A stretch of DNA of 21,097 nt from Boothiomyces macroporosus (GCA_027604185.1 JADGKB010000176.1:1-21097); one strand, 5' to 3'. Counted from the first letter of the stretch, positions 9,601 through 19,168 are shown. The notes: generated from the sequence alone by a model not told the origin. A program made the numbers and translations.

Positions 9601-12058
9601 CCAATTATGCAAATCACTGCAAGCGGCTTCTCTGTCAACCCTGGAGTAAACAGCTTGCAATTGGCTACTCAAATCTTTTTCCCATCTGCTCCGCAAATTC
9701 CTCCTGCTGTTGGTGCATTCGTTAACGATGTTATCAAGAACTTTGGAAACACTCAAGAAAAGTTCTTGGCTACTGGTATTGCTTTCGGGTTTGATCAAGA
9801 CCACAGCTTCAATTTGCTAAAACAAACCAAGCTCAAGATTCCTACCACTTGGATTTTGAACCAAAAGAACCTGGACTTGGTTATGCAATACGTTGGTACA
9901 ATCGACCCAGCTGCCATTTTGAAGAACGTTTCCCCAACCAAAGCACACCTTTCTGCTGTTCAAAGTGGTGAAATCATTGCAGACATTGCAGGTTCAGTCA
10001 GCAACGTCAACCTCACTGCTCAAGCCCAAATTGGATATGTCGAAACTAGTGCCTTGATTGACGGCAATCAGTAAGTTTTGTTTAACCTTTAGATTAGTAG
10101 GATTGAAGATCCCAAGTGGTTTGAACATTGCAACAAAAGACAACACTATCTCATTGGCACTAGTAAACAGCTTGTTATTCAGTAATGACCCACAAGTCCA
10201 AGCCTCTGTTAACACTTTGATTAATGGTGTATTGAACAATGCAACTTTAACCAACACTGTTGGAGCTGGTGGATTCAAATTTGGTTCCGATAACTCTGCT
10301 GCCAATATTATCGATACTTTCTCACAAACATCAATCTCTCTTCCAGTCTCCAAATTCCAAGGACAAATTAATGCATTGATTCAATATGCTATCAACATGG
10401 TCCAAAATATCCTTAGCGGAAAATCTGATCCAAACGGTCCATTCTCCAAGGTTGCAGTTTCTATCAAGGGAGTTGATATTGATGTATTTGATGAAACTAC
10501 TCTTGACATTAAAGCTAGCGCTGGAATCACTGGATTGCCATTTGACTTTGCTCTTGACATGCCTTATGTTTACACTTCAGTCAAGTACAATGATGCCGAT
10601 TTCCTTCAGAATGCTGTATTGGATACCAAGTTTGCTGACGGAGTTTTCTCTGCTCATGTATTGCCAAAGATGCCTATTAACAGAGATGCTGCTCAGCGTG
10701 TCATGACTATCCTAGGTAATACTTTGCTCCACAGACATGATCCAATTCTTGACACTGTCACCATTGAAAAGCTTGGATTTGGGTTCTCCTCTGCTGTACA
10801 TGTTGAGACCTTTGAAGCGTTCTCGTACAAGACTGCTATCACTAAACCGGTTGCAAGTATTGTGGACTACTTTGATCAAAAGAGACCATTCGAATTGCAC
10901 AACATCCAAGCTCAATTGAACATGGATGGTGTTGATGTCGCAGTTAACTTTACTGTTCCTCCACTTCCATTGAACTTGCTTGCTTCTGCCACTGCTGGAG
11001 TTACATACCTAAAAGATGGTAAGCCAACTGTCCAAGTCTGTAAGGTGCCAATTACTGGTGTTCAATTGCCAATCGTCAACATTATCCTTGTACCTGAACT
11101 TATTCCTGATGGTACTGGCGAAGGGTTCGTTTTGGCTATCCCACCACTTCTTACTTGGAACGATTTCTCTGGTAACGCTCAATTAGGATACACATCTCTT
11201 ACTGGAACTAACGGAAAGGTCTTTGATAGTCTTTCACAAGCATGGTTTGAAGCTCCTTCCCTTTACCTCTGGTCTCCACTTGTAATCAACGTTGTACCAA
11301 CTTGGCCGTGGGATCCTTCTCACTGGAATGACATTGTTGTGCCAATTGAAGTTAAGCTTGCTTTCCTTAACGATGGGCCATTCCATCTTGATGTTGGCCA
11401 TCTTGTTATTAACATCAATGACAAGAAAGCAAACAGAGCTCTCTTGACTCTTGAAACCAAAGACAACCTCGTGATTATCAACAACCTTGAAGGTGGTAAT
11501 GTTCAATCTATGGCAGGTCCTCCAACGATGGGTATCTTTAGAGCACTTATTCCGTTCTCTGACTTTAACCCTATCAACTTTATCACTTTGATTACCCACT
11601 TGATTGAAAGTCCAACTGATACCTTTGGTGTTGATATTTCTCTGTACAGAAATGGCCAAGAGCTTCCATACTTCAAGCCTATTCTCAATGAAATCATTGC
11701 TAGTGGTGCATTGGCACAACTGGTACCATTTATTGGTGTAATCTTGAAGCACGTTCAATTGGCTGTTTTGGGTGTGAACTTGAACACCCTTCCTGTCGTT
11801 GGACCTTTGTTGAACTCTGCTGAAGATTGGCTTGGTAAATTCATTGGAAAGATTACCCACCACAAGAGAGATACTATTGGTGCTGGCAACTCCACCATCA
11901 GTGGAAACTCTACTGCTCCTGCAACTAACAGCAGTGCTTCCTCTGCTGCTGAATCTGCAGCCATTGCAAACAACATTTCCGTTGTTCCTATTCCGGGCAG
12001 CTTACCAAAATCTGCGACAGTATTCACCTCTCCAAACTTGATTATCCAAGGTTTCTAA
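3621..12058 (+). CDS. Giant DUF3712/Tag1-like type II membrane protein (4 exons)
   Basis: Exons are 3621-3710, 3731-4007, 4028-10070 and 10093-12058, giving 2791 residues. The introns are 20, 20 and 22 nt, and each join restores frame. Residues 1-58 form a short, charged, probably cytosolic tail. Residues 60-83 (W-E-F-I-L-L-H-V...) are a single membrane helix acting as signal anchor. The remaining 2700 residues would face the lumen or the outside. They are low in Cys, rich in Asn/Gly/Ala/Thr/Ser, and carry many N-x-S/T sites. They form a tandem series of beta-rich units of about 157-180 residues marked by a recurring 'G..FG.s.....F..' core. This fits fungal DUF3712 proteins, which are classed with vacuolar Tag1-like proteins and LEA14/WHy-like sandwiches. 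Dibasic K-R-D sites occur at residues 1121-1122 and 2728-2729, the second before a Ser/Thr/Asn-rich tail. The function is unknown; Tag1 of yeast has been linked to ending autophagy. Most relatives are much shorter. Confidence 0.82.
5800..10860 (+). repeat. Tandem protein repeat, pitch about 160 aa (about 480 nt)
   Basis: Within the giant gene the short core 'xFGxSx...FS' recurs with its Phe-Gly near nt 5850, 6330 (variant), 6870, 7380 (variant), 7890, 8360, 8832, 9310, 9784, 10280 and 10777. In the last six or seven units, two alternating types make a dimeric repeat of about 315-325 residues. One type has 'FGNT...FGFSQD..F' (residues about 1395, 1710, 2026, and weakly 2351). The other has 'PGT(I/V)GGG..(S/Y)FG' (about 1231, 1558, 1873, 2191). 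Copies are diverged at the protein level. Weaker copies probably extend upstream to about residue 290. Confidence 0.7.
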
Positions 12059-12289
12059 ACAATAAAGTCTTTAACTTGTTTAACTGTATTCAGCTTTAGG
12101 GAAATGAGGCTGCGTTCCTATTCAAGGTACTGATTTGTCATGTTGTAGGCCATGAATTAGACTTGTCGCTATGAGATCGAATCGAGATCCGCCCAATCGA
12201 CCCTAACAGCGGCGAGATATCGTGGAAGTGGTTACGATGGAGGGTATCTGCATGATCAAATTGTCACCTGTTTTTTGGCTGAAATTGAA
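12059..12289. other. Intergenic region with poly(A) signal and leader of the CRAL-TRIO gene
   Basis: An AATAAA lies at 12061-12066, three bases after the stop of the giant gene. From about 12100 the base composition is more GC-rich and probably represents the leader of the next gene. In the frame of the CRAL-TRIO gene the sequence is open from 12161 up to its ATG at 12290 but contains no ATG. A 22-nt GTA...TAG segment at 12127-12148, resembling the window's introns, may be a leader intron. No tRNA fold was found. Confidence 0.35.
12061..12066 (+). terminator. Candidate poly(A) signal of the giant gene
   Basis: A canonical AATAAA lies immediately after the TAA stop at 12056-12058 and is followed by T-rich sequence. 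Its position suits cleavage and polyadenylation of the giant mRNA. Confidence 0.45.
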
Positions 12290-13579
12290 ATGTCGACAGA
12301 GATTGAAAACTTGCAGACGTACTTGCTGGATACATTACTGGAGCACCAGAGATACCTGGACCTTACTTCAGAGCACCTGGATGATTTTGCCGAGCTAATC
12401 ACTGATCAATCCCTCCTCAAGCGGTTCATAAAGAAATACAAGGATATCCCTACTGTGCAGGACAAGTTAATTGAGCATTTCGATTGGAGAATCAATCACA
12501 ACATTGCCGGAATGAACTATTCGACAGTCGGCAATATCGTTTTGCAATACATGACTGACGGTATATTCAGATTCCACAAGTTTGATCTCAAAGGCAGACC
12601 TGTATGCTACATTCTTCCAAAGTTTTTCAAAAAGGAAAACGGAATCGAGGGGTTGAAGAGTACTGTTATTTACGCTCTGGAAATATTGCGAAGATGGACT
12701 TGCGGGAACGATAATTTTCAAGTTCTGATTGTGATGGATCTGGAGGATTTTGGTTTGATTCAAATGGTATTAATAGACTAAAAAGGATTATGAATCTGTG
12801 CCGCTTATTTATGAAATATTCCGAAACCACTATCCGCAGTTGGTTGGGCAAGCGATTGTCTTGAATTATGGATGGATACATGCAGGAATATGGAATTTCA
12901 TTAGGCCGATATTATCCGCCGAGGCCAGAGACAAACTGGTGTTTGTTGGTGCTGAAAAATTGATAGATTACATTCCTATAGAAAATATTCCAACATGTAA
13001 ATTATTACTCATTCAGATTATGGCGGATTAGATTCCTCATACCCAGTAAAACCAGAAGTTTGCCCCATAATACAAGCATATGGAGGACTGGTTAAAGGAC
13101 AGAAAACTGCAGAACAAAAGTATATCAGAGATGCGCTAAGAAGAAATTTACATCAGATTCCAAACAGCCCATATATAAACAGTCCATACATGCTGGATGG
13201 AGATTTATATTACGATGCAGTCACGAAACCAATACATGCGAAATCAGCAGCAGATTTGCAATCGCTCTTGCATACACAAGCCAAGTTTACTGGTGGTGGA
13301 TTCGGAAGAACTCTAAGCTCTACTTCTTTAAGCACCCTAACAAAACGTAAATCAATGGTTGGCCTATCTAGCATACGAATGACACCTAGTAGCTCTACAA
13401 AATCGCATTATGATGTACCTCTTGGTGACGATGATCCAAAGAAACGGAAAAAGAGGGATATAGTTCTAAGATTCCTACAATGGTACCCTAAAAAATGGAC
13501 TGGGCTGATACTGATTGTTTTATTTGTGTTATTTTTTGGACGTACATTGTTCAATAAAATACGGGCGCTCGCCTACTGA
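12290..13579 (+). CDS. CRAL-TRIO (Sec14-like) lipid-binding protein with C-terminal membrane anchor (3 exons)
   Basis: Exons are 12290-12766, 12786-12996 and 13017-13579, giving 416 residues. The introns are 19 and 20 nt; both joins restore family motifs. An N-terminal helical part (residues 35-75, 'LLKRFIKKY...EHFDWRINH') matches CRAL-TRIO-N, where Sec14 proteins have 'LLRFLRAR...L.WR'. The lipid-binding fold follows (about 95-235): 'FDLKGRPV', 'VLIVMDLEDFGL', 'IYEIFRNHYPQLVG', 'KLVFVG', and the closing 'IPTYYGG' (about 227-233), which is created by the second splice. A Ser/Thr-rich, positively charged linker follows, then 'DDDPKKRKKRD' and a hydrophobic helix (about 390-409) seven residues from the end, as in tail-anchored proteins. 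It probably moves or senses lipids or phosphoinositides at an ER or endosomal membrane; the ligand is unknown. There is no MSP domain, unlike animal MOSPD2. The last 7 nt of the coding region overlap the convergent mutarotase gene. Confidence 0.87.
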
Positions 13580-14606
13580 TTGTCTTTACTAAACTTGTAA
13601 GTGATAGAGTTGATTTGCTTTTCACCCTTTTTCAAGATTACTTTATCACGAAACTGGGGCATATTGATTGAATTTGGTGGATAGCTTGGTTCAATACAGA
13701 AACCTGCATATGGCTGGTACTTGTTATGAACTCTTTTAGCCTTCAAGGATTCGTCCAACCAATTTCCAGTGTAAAATTGGAACCCCGGGTAAGAAAAGGT
13801 TGCTTGTAGTTGTATTCTTGTTCTTGGGCAAGTTACTTTGATGCTTTTACCAAAGTAGTAATGGTCATAGCCTCTAAACTCTTTGACAGATGGCAGTTTA
13901 TCTCCTATTTTTTGGTTTTTCAGAAACATTTCTGGTCTATCTCTTTCAGTCAACAATTCTCCAGTCGGAATTTGGTTTTCATCCATCTTCATCACACTTG
14001 TAACGTCCATATCAACTACATGTTCAGCAACTGTTGGCGATGCAAATCCAGATAAATTAAAGTATGGATGAACAGTAACGTTTGCACAGCTTTCTTGGGC
14101 ATCAACTACTTGCGCTTCAGTAGTAAATTGCAGTTCCATATTCTCTAGTGTCCAACTGCACTTGAAAGTGACTGTTCCGGGATATCCGTCGTCTGTCATT
14201 AGTGATGGATACCTAAATCGTTGGAGGCATACTCAAACTCCACCTGTGGTGGTTCTTGCGAGATGATTTGGTAGTTCCAATAAACTTTTGATAATCCTTT
14301 CAACCCACCATGAAGACTGTTTGGTCCGTTATTGATTGGAAGCTGGTATTCTTTCCCACCCAATGAAAACCGCCCGTTCTTGGTTCTATTGCATAACCTA
14401 CCAATTATTTGTCCAAAGTAGGGAGAATTCAAGTCTGGATAATCCAAAGGATCGTCAAATCCCAGACAAACTTCAACGCCGTCGACCATTAATGAGCTCA
14501 TGGTGATTCCATAATTAAGAAACTTTGCTTTGACTCTTCCTTGCTCCATTGTGATTTCAGTCATTGCCAAGGAGCCGTTCTTGTATTCCTGCACCGAGAT
14601 TGTCAT
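13573..14606 (-). CDS. GALM: Aldose 1-epimerase (galactose mutarotase) (2 exons)
   Basis: Exons are 14606-14213 and 14192-13573 on the minus strand, giving 337 residues, the usual length. The 20-nt intron (14212-14193) has a CTAAT branch-like element. Its removal joins 'ASNDL' to 'DDGYPG', the family's 'DGxxGYPG' segment. Residues expected in the active site are present: H99 in 'NSLHGG', H173 in 'HPYFNLSG', D241 in 'YDHYY' and E299 in 'FCIEPSYPP'. The last is the usual catalytic base; H173 is the likely acid. The enzyme interconverts alpha and beta anomers of galactose or glucose in the cytosol, feeding the Leloir pathway or hexose metabolism. There is no signal peptide and no fused epimerase domain such as yeast Gal10 has. 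It shares a 105-nt divergent region with the CEP164-like gene, and its stop codon lies inside the last codons of the CRAL-TRIO gene. Confidence 0.93.
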
Positions 14607-14711
14607 TGGAAAAAGCTAAACCAATGTTACACAGGAAAACTGGTTTTAATAAGGTTATTATTTTTGGTTGGCACGAGTTTGCAAAATCTGTTGTCGCGTT
14701 GTTTGTTGACG
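14607..14711. promoter_or_regulatory. Shared 105-nt divergent promoter region (mutarotase / CEP164-like)
   Basis: Only 105 bases separate the two start codons, so both 5' leaders and promoters must lie here or reach into the genes. A CCAAT pentamer occurs at 14621-14625, with AT-rich sequence at 14645-14670. I looked for an RFX X-box-like palindrome, common before ciliary genes in animals, and did not see one. Confidence 0.45.
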
Positions 14712-17635
14712 ATGAGCAAAGTACTAGAGGAAGAGTAACCGCCAACTAACAATAGCTACGATGAAGACTATGAACCCACCACTGAAGGTAATTGATGTAC
14801 TGACATTAAGAAATCGAGGAATATGCCCAGTTTTTAGGGATGAACCCAAAGACTGAAAAACACTTGTTGTGGATAGCGAGAGAATCCCTAAAAGCAAAGC
14901 TGCCGCCTGATTGGAAGCCTTGGTACGCTTCGTTAATCTAGTCAAACTGACGATGGAAATATTTACTATTTCAACTTTAAAACGGGTGAAAGTAGCTGGG
15001 ATCACCCGTGCGATGAATATTACAAGCAGTTATACAACCGCATACGGAAGGAAGGTGATCCAAAGGGTGATATAAGGCGAAGCGAAGAGCAAAAAAGAAA
15101 GGCTGCTGCATCAGTTAAACCAACAAGTTTATCCAGCCCGATGGCACCAAGAATTCCTGACACAAAGTCTAGCGAATCAGCGAGCTCTAGATCGCCAACC
15201 AGGCCAGAAACAAAGAAATCTCCACCCAAAATCATGCAGAAAATTGATTCAATCGACGAGTTTGAGCTATCGGATTCCAGTGGCGAACAGAAAGTCAAAG
15301 CTGTCTTGAAGCCCTTGGACGCACCAAAAACCTTACCTTCTTTGAAAATGTCAAGTATTCCAAAGCTAGAAACCAAGCCAGTGCTGGACGATGTCGATGA
15401 TTTTGACTCTGATGAACCATTACCTCAAAAACCAGTATCAAAGCAAAGTGCCATCGGTAGTTTGAAGAGCCCAGTAGAGAAAAAGACTGTTGATGAAGGG
15501 TCTTTAAGTTTCTTGAATGCGTCTGTCCACAGTGGTGCCAAATCAATGTCGCATGATGTTAAACCCCAGGTGGAACAAAAACCTGCAGCAGTTACTAGTA
15601 TTCACTCCAAAGGATCTTCAAAAGTAGATGATATCAAAGCATTTGATTCTTCTTCGGAGAGCAGCAATAGAATAGGAGATCTAAAGCCATCACTGGCTCC
15701 AATTCACAAAAAAGAGGTCAAGTCGTCAGATTTCCCAATGATGGATAATCCATTAACTATGGGGCAAGATGCCAAAGCAAAGATTGATTTAGAACAAGAA
15801 AAAATGAAGAAGGAATACGAAGAAAAGAAGCTGCAGGAACTATTGGCATTCGAAAAAGATCAGCAAAGAAAATTAGAGCAAAAAAAGGCAGACTTGATTG
15901 CCCAATATAGTAGAAAGTTGGATCATCTCCAAGATGAGCAAGACTTGGACTTTGCCAAAAGGCAGTCGGAAGTCTTAAACAACTTCAAGGTCAAATTCAA
16001 CAGTTTTTCATCAAAGTACAACCTGCTTTTTGATTCCATTATTGATGAATTAATCAACGCTCCTGTTACTTTTACAATAGATCACTGTGACATTAAATTG
16101 CAGCCTGTTCAAACTGAATATGCATCAGCTGATAAATTGATTCATGAATTACAGACCAATTTTGCTACTCTGGTTAAATTGAAATATTCCCAAACTGTCG
16201 AGCGATTAAAAGAAAAGACTAAAGCGGTATTGAATGAATTTGAATCAAATGAAATGAAAAATTTGGAATCTGCCAAGGAAAAGAAAAGGCAAGCAGCTTT
16301 ATCTGCAGTGAATCAATCAAATGATTTGAAGATATACAGATGTCTATTGGCAAACGATGGAAGTGACGGATTCTTGGCAAACAGTAATATGAAACTAATA
16401 TTAGATGAAGGAGATCTCATACTATGCGAAAGCGATATTGTTTCAAGTGCCTTTACCGGATACAATCTGCAAACACGAAAGGAAGGAAAAGTGGCAATGA
16501 ATGTTGTAGAGGTGTTTGACTTTAAGCAGGAAGCTAGAGAAAATGCTCAAAAGCAAATCAAGCAAGACAAGGAAAAAGATTTACAAGTGCAACTGGCATT
16601 TGAAGACCGAAAATTCCAAGAAAAGAAGCACGAGTATTCATTGAAATATTCTGAATTAGAAAGAGAGTATCAAGATAAATTAAAGCGCTATGATCAAGAC
16701 GTGTTAGATTTACAAAAAGAGCAAGTGGAAAAATACAATGCAACAAAGGAAATGTGGGATAGGAGATTACACGACTTGGAAGTGTCTTTTCAAGAAAAAC
16801 TACAAGAAATGGAAAAGGCCCAAGAGCAAGCAAAGGCTGAAATTGATGAAGTCAAGGCAAAAAAGACTCCCAAATTTGAAGCTGCAAACTTATCTTTGTA
16901 CAAGGACGAGTATTCGCATTCCTACTACAAAGGCAAACCTCTGTTGTCTTTTACTGCTGATGATTTTGATCTGACTAATGACAAGCATTTAGATTTTTCA
17001 TCTTCATCGTCGCTTTCAGAGTTTGAGCAGCTTAATAGTATTTTGAAACTGGAAGGTAAAAGAATAATGAAAGCAAAAGATTATTTAAACAATCAAAAGC
17101 AAGATATTGCAAATGTAATAGCCGCTGCTGGTTTCGATGATGGGTATAGTCACAAAGCAGGATTGGGAATAAAGATGACTGAACATCAGCCAAATGTCAT
17201 CAACATCAATACTCCCATGCAGTCTTCACCAGTAGTCAGACCAGAAATGCAGTACCCTGATATCAATCTTAATCTTCATGGATCCCACAGTCCAGTATAC
17301 AGCCCAATCAGAGAACAGACACACATCCCGCCTGCTCAAAAGTACCAACTAATTAACCTAGTCTGAAAACTTTTGCTGATATTGATTCACGAGTAGAAAA
17401 GCAAAACACTTACTTGCAGCAAATTGAAGATGAATTGAACCAGCTCACACAAGTCCTGAAACAAAAGGCAGCGCCTTTACAATCAACCACTAGATTCAAG
17501 TCTTACGCAAACTCTAGCTCCAGATATCGAAGAGGCACAGAGAGCACATGGAAGAAAGAACAGAAGCGAACAGAAGCGGTGGTAAATGAACACCAAGACT
17601 GGCTAAACCAACTACCAAACAAACTAATCCTTTAA
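14712..17635 (+). CDS. CEP164: CEP164-like centriolar distal-appendage protein: WW domain plus coiled coils (5 exons)
   Basis: Exons are 14712-14734, 14756-14787, 14811-14922, 14942-17341 and 17362-17635, giving 946 residues. The introns are 21, 23, 19 and 20 nt. After splicing, the N terminus reads '[17 protein letters not shown]' then '[16 protein letters not shown]' and '[11 protein letters not shown]', a near match to the CEP164 N-terminal region including its WW domain (about residues 51-86). The splices themselves create the D of 'EEDYD' and the C of 'WKPC'. In animals this region recruits TTBK2 and the protein docks centrioles to the membrane for ciliogenesis. A long Ser/Lys/Asp-rich disordered part follows (about 95-330), then coiled coils (about 337-410 and 590-700) and a short C-terminal coil (about 858-892). 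Residues about 520-584 look like an SH3-type domain. Human CEP164 is longer (1460 residues). The stop is 1 nt from the stop of the convergent 121-residue gene. Confidence 0.9.
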
Positions 17636-17641
17636 TTTATT
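17636..17641 (-). terminator. Candidate poly(A) signal overlapping a stop codon (minus strand)
   Basis: On the minus strand AATAAA overlaps the TAA stop of the 121-residue gene. If used, cleavage would occur inside the last exon of the CEP164-like gene, giving overlapping antisense 3' ends. Confidence 0.3.
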
Positions 17642-18002
17642 TATCCCTATTAATTTGCTTTAATATATTTCCTAATCTCCGCTTGGCATTTTCATACAAT
17701 TCATTACTCTCTTTCTTTTCTTCCTTCTTTTCCGCCATATCCCATTTATATTCACTCCGGCTACCGATAGAATCCAATATCTGATAGCTAGCTTCTTCCA
17801 AACTGTACAAATTATCAACATTAACTGCGCTTATCTGTAGTGCAGGAGCAGTTTTATTTTTCTGACTGGTGAATTTCGTTTCCAGAATTGATGATTGAGA
17901 TAGGAATTCTTGGATATCTTGGTTTTCAACTTGCTTACTTGACTGGTGGAATTGAGCTGATTCATGTATTTTGGAGCCAATATTGTGATTTGAATTTTTC
18001 AT
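17637..18002 (-). CDS. Unrecognised small hydrophilic protein, 121 residues
   Basis: A single exon from the ATG at 18002 to the TAA at 17639-17637. I do not recognise the family. The N-terminal half is polar and Gln/Ser-rich. The centre has 'ISAVNVDNLYSLEEASYQIL' (about 58-77). The C-terminal third is highly charged and helical, with 'AEKKEEKKESNELYENAKRRL' and 'ILKQINRDK', compatible with a short coiled coil. There is no signal peptide or membrane segment. Placement tail-to-tail with the CEP164-like gene and head-to-head with the RUN-domain gene leaves exactly this space, which supports a real gene. The size and helical C terminus would suit a small coiled-coil subunit of a larger complex, but this is a guess. 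An extra upstream exon is possible: another minus-strand frame is open at 18162-17962. Confidence 0.6.
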   Translation of the reverse strand: MKNSNHNIGSKIHESAQFHQSSKQVENQDIQEFLSQSSILETKFTSQKNKTAPALQISAVNVDNLYSLEEASYQILDSIGSRSEYKWDMAEKKEEKKESNELYENAKRRLGNILKQINRDK

Positions 18003-18281
18003 TTGAAACTTTTTTCACTGATTTTTGGAGATGATTCTCACATGTCAGGAAATATTTTCCAGCGAGAACCGAGAAGAGATGGAACATACCAGAGAGTGAT
18101 TGGGATTTATTTCCCGTGAATGTTTCCGCTACCCGCATTATTTCCCGAGTTGGGATATGCAATATCTACCACCAATAATTCATTTGAAAGTAGATTTCAT
18201 ATCTGTGGGCATTCGTACTCTACCAGGAATGCAGTCGGATATGCCAGATCTGTCTGTGGGAATTTTGTTTTCCAAAAAATT
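18003..18281. promoter_or_regulatory. Divergent intergenic region (121-aa gene / RUN-domain gene)
   Basis: These 279 bases separate the two start codons. The frame of the RUN-domain gene is open here from an upstream ATG at 18120, so part could be coding. A GTAC...GCAG segment of 20 nt near 18210-18230 resembles an intron but has no branch-like element and does not keep the frame. Confidence 0.35.
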
Positions 18282-19140
18282 ATGAATCACCATGAAAGTC
18301 TCTATCTGAATTTCAGACAATCAATAAGCAACCTGATTGACCGCATAACCACAGACCAAGATTACACGCTTCAGCTGCAATCATTTACATTTTCCTTGGA
18401 ACAAATATTATCCCATGGATTCATTGAACCGATTTCGTTTCTCAAGAAACGCACTTTGTGGGAATTCATATCGCAAATGAAAGACGAACTGATTGAAATC
18501 GTTTCAAATATGTCTGATAGCGATGCGACCAAAGTACAAATTTTCATAAAGATGTGTTTGATGCGATCTGTATTAGCAACCCACCTCAACTATTTATACT
18601 CTCTGGACAATTTAAAAGACTGGTAACAAAGTATAATATCAGGTATGATGAATCCGCGTTTATGCGCAATCCTGATATGCGGTCTGCAGTACTTGGGTTA
18701 TTGGACGGCTTAAACAAACTCGAATTCAATATATTCATTAAAGAGGAGCCTAGAAAACTAAAGCCAATGAAATCTATTACTGATTTTGGAACAAATTTGT
18801 TCAAGAGTGGAGATTACCTTGTCAAATCTGGGATCAGTGTTGGAATGAACGTATTGGACAAGGTGCAGACACAAGTAAAAGAAACAGGTACACTTTGCTA
18901 ATCATAGCCCATGCAGGTGCTAGCTACCTTCATAAAGATAAAGATCCACAGATTGAAAAGTTGGAGCAATCTATTCTTGAACTGATTCAAGAAAAAGCAA
19001 AGATGACCAAAGATTACGAGGATCTGCAAAAGCAAAAGATGCAGCTAGAAGTAGAAATGATTGGGCTCAAAATGTCCCGCGATAAGGAAGTCCAAGGGCT
19101 CAGAAACGAAATAGCCAAATTACAAAAGCAAAGTTCTTAA
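18282..19140 (+). CDS. RUN-domain protein with C-terminal coiled coil (3 exons)
   Basis: Exons are 18282-18622, 18643-18887 and 18908-19140, giving 272 residues; both introns are 20 nt. The N-terminal half is a RUN domain (about 25-145): 'LEQILSHGF', 'LWEFISQM', 'FIKMCLMRSVLATHLNYL', then 'LKDWYDESAFMRN' and 'AVLGLLDGLNKLEFNIFI'. The first intron splits the codon of the conserved Trp in 'DWY', and its removal rebuilds that motif. Residues about 208-270 form a heptad-type coiled coil ('IEKLEQSILELIQEKAKM...'), giving RUFY-like architecture without a FYVE finger. RUN proteins bind small GTPases of the Rap, Rab and Arl8 type and link vesicles to motors, so a role in endosome or lysosome traffic is likely. 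I chose the ATG at 18282, close to the domain. An in-frame ATG at 18120 would add 54 residues of unconvincing sequence. The stop is 28 nt from that of the convergent SulP gene. Confidence 0.8.
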
Positions 19141-19153
19141 TATACGTTCATAT

Positions 19154-19159
19154 TTTATT
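19154..19159 (-). terminator. Candidate poly(A) signal of the SulP gene
   Basis: AATAAA on the minus strand lies 9 bases after the SulP stop, within the 28-nt gap between two convergent genes. It would send the SulP 3' end into the RUN-domain gene. Confidence 0.4.
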
Positions 19160-19168
19160 ATACACAAG

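Noticed and set aside
4779..9804. Long minus-strand open frames inside the giant gene
   Set aside because: They mirror the biased codon use of the plus-strand coding sequence and show no family motifs.
12090..12280. tRNA or other structured RNA in the GC-richer leader region
   Set aside because: Some B-box-like bases occur (around 12175-12190), but no cloverleaf or acceptor pairing could be drawn.
14607..14711. RFX X-box before the CEP164-like gene
   Set aside because: No GTNRCC/RGYNAC-type palindrome was found in the 105 bases.
18120..18281. Upstream in-frame ATG for the RUN-domain gene
   Set aside because: The extra 54 residues look unlike a protein domain, and the later ATG sits at the usual distance before the RUN domain. 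It is not excluded.
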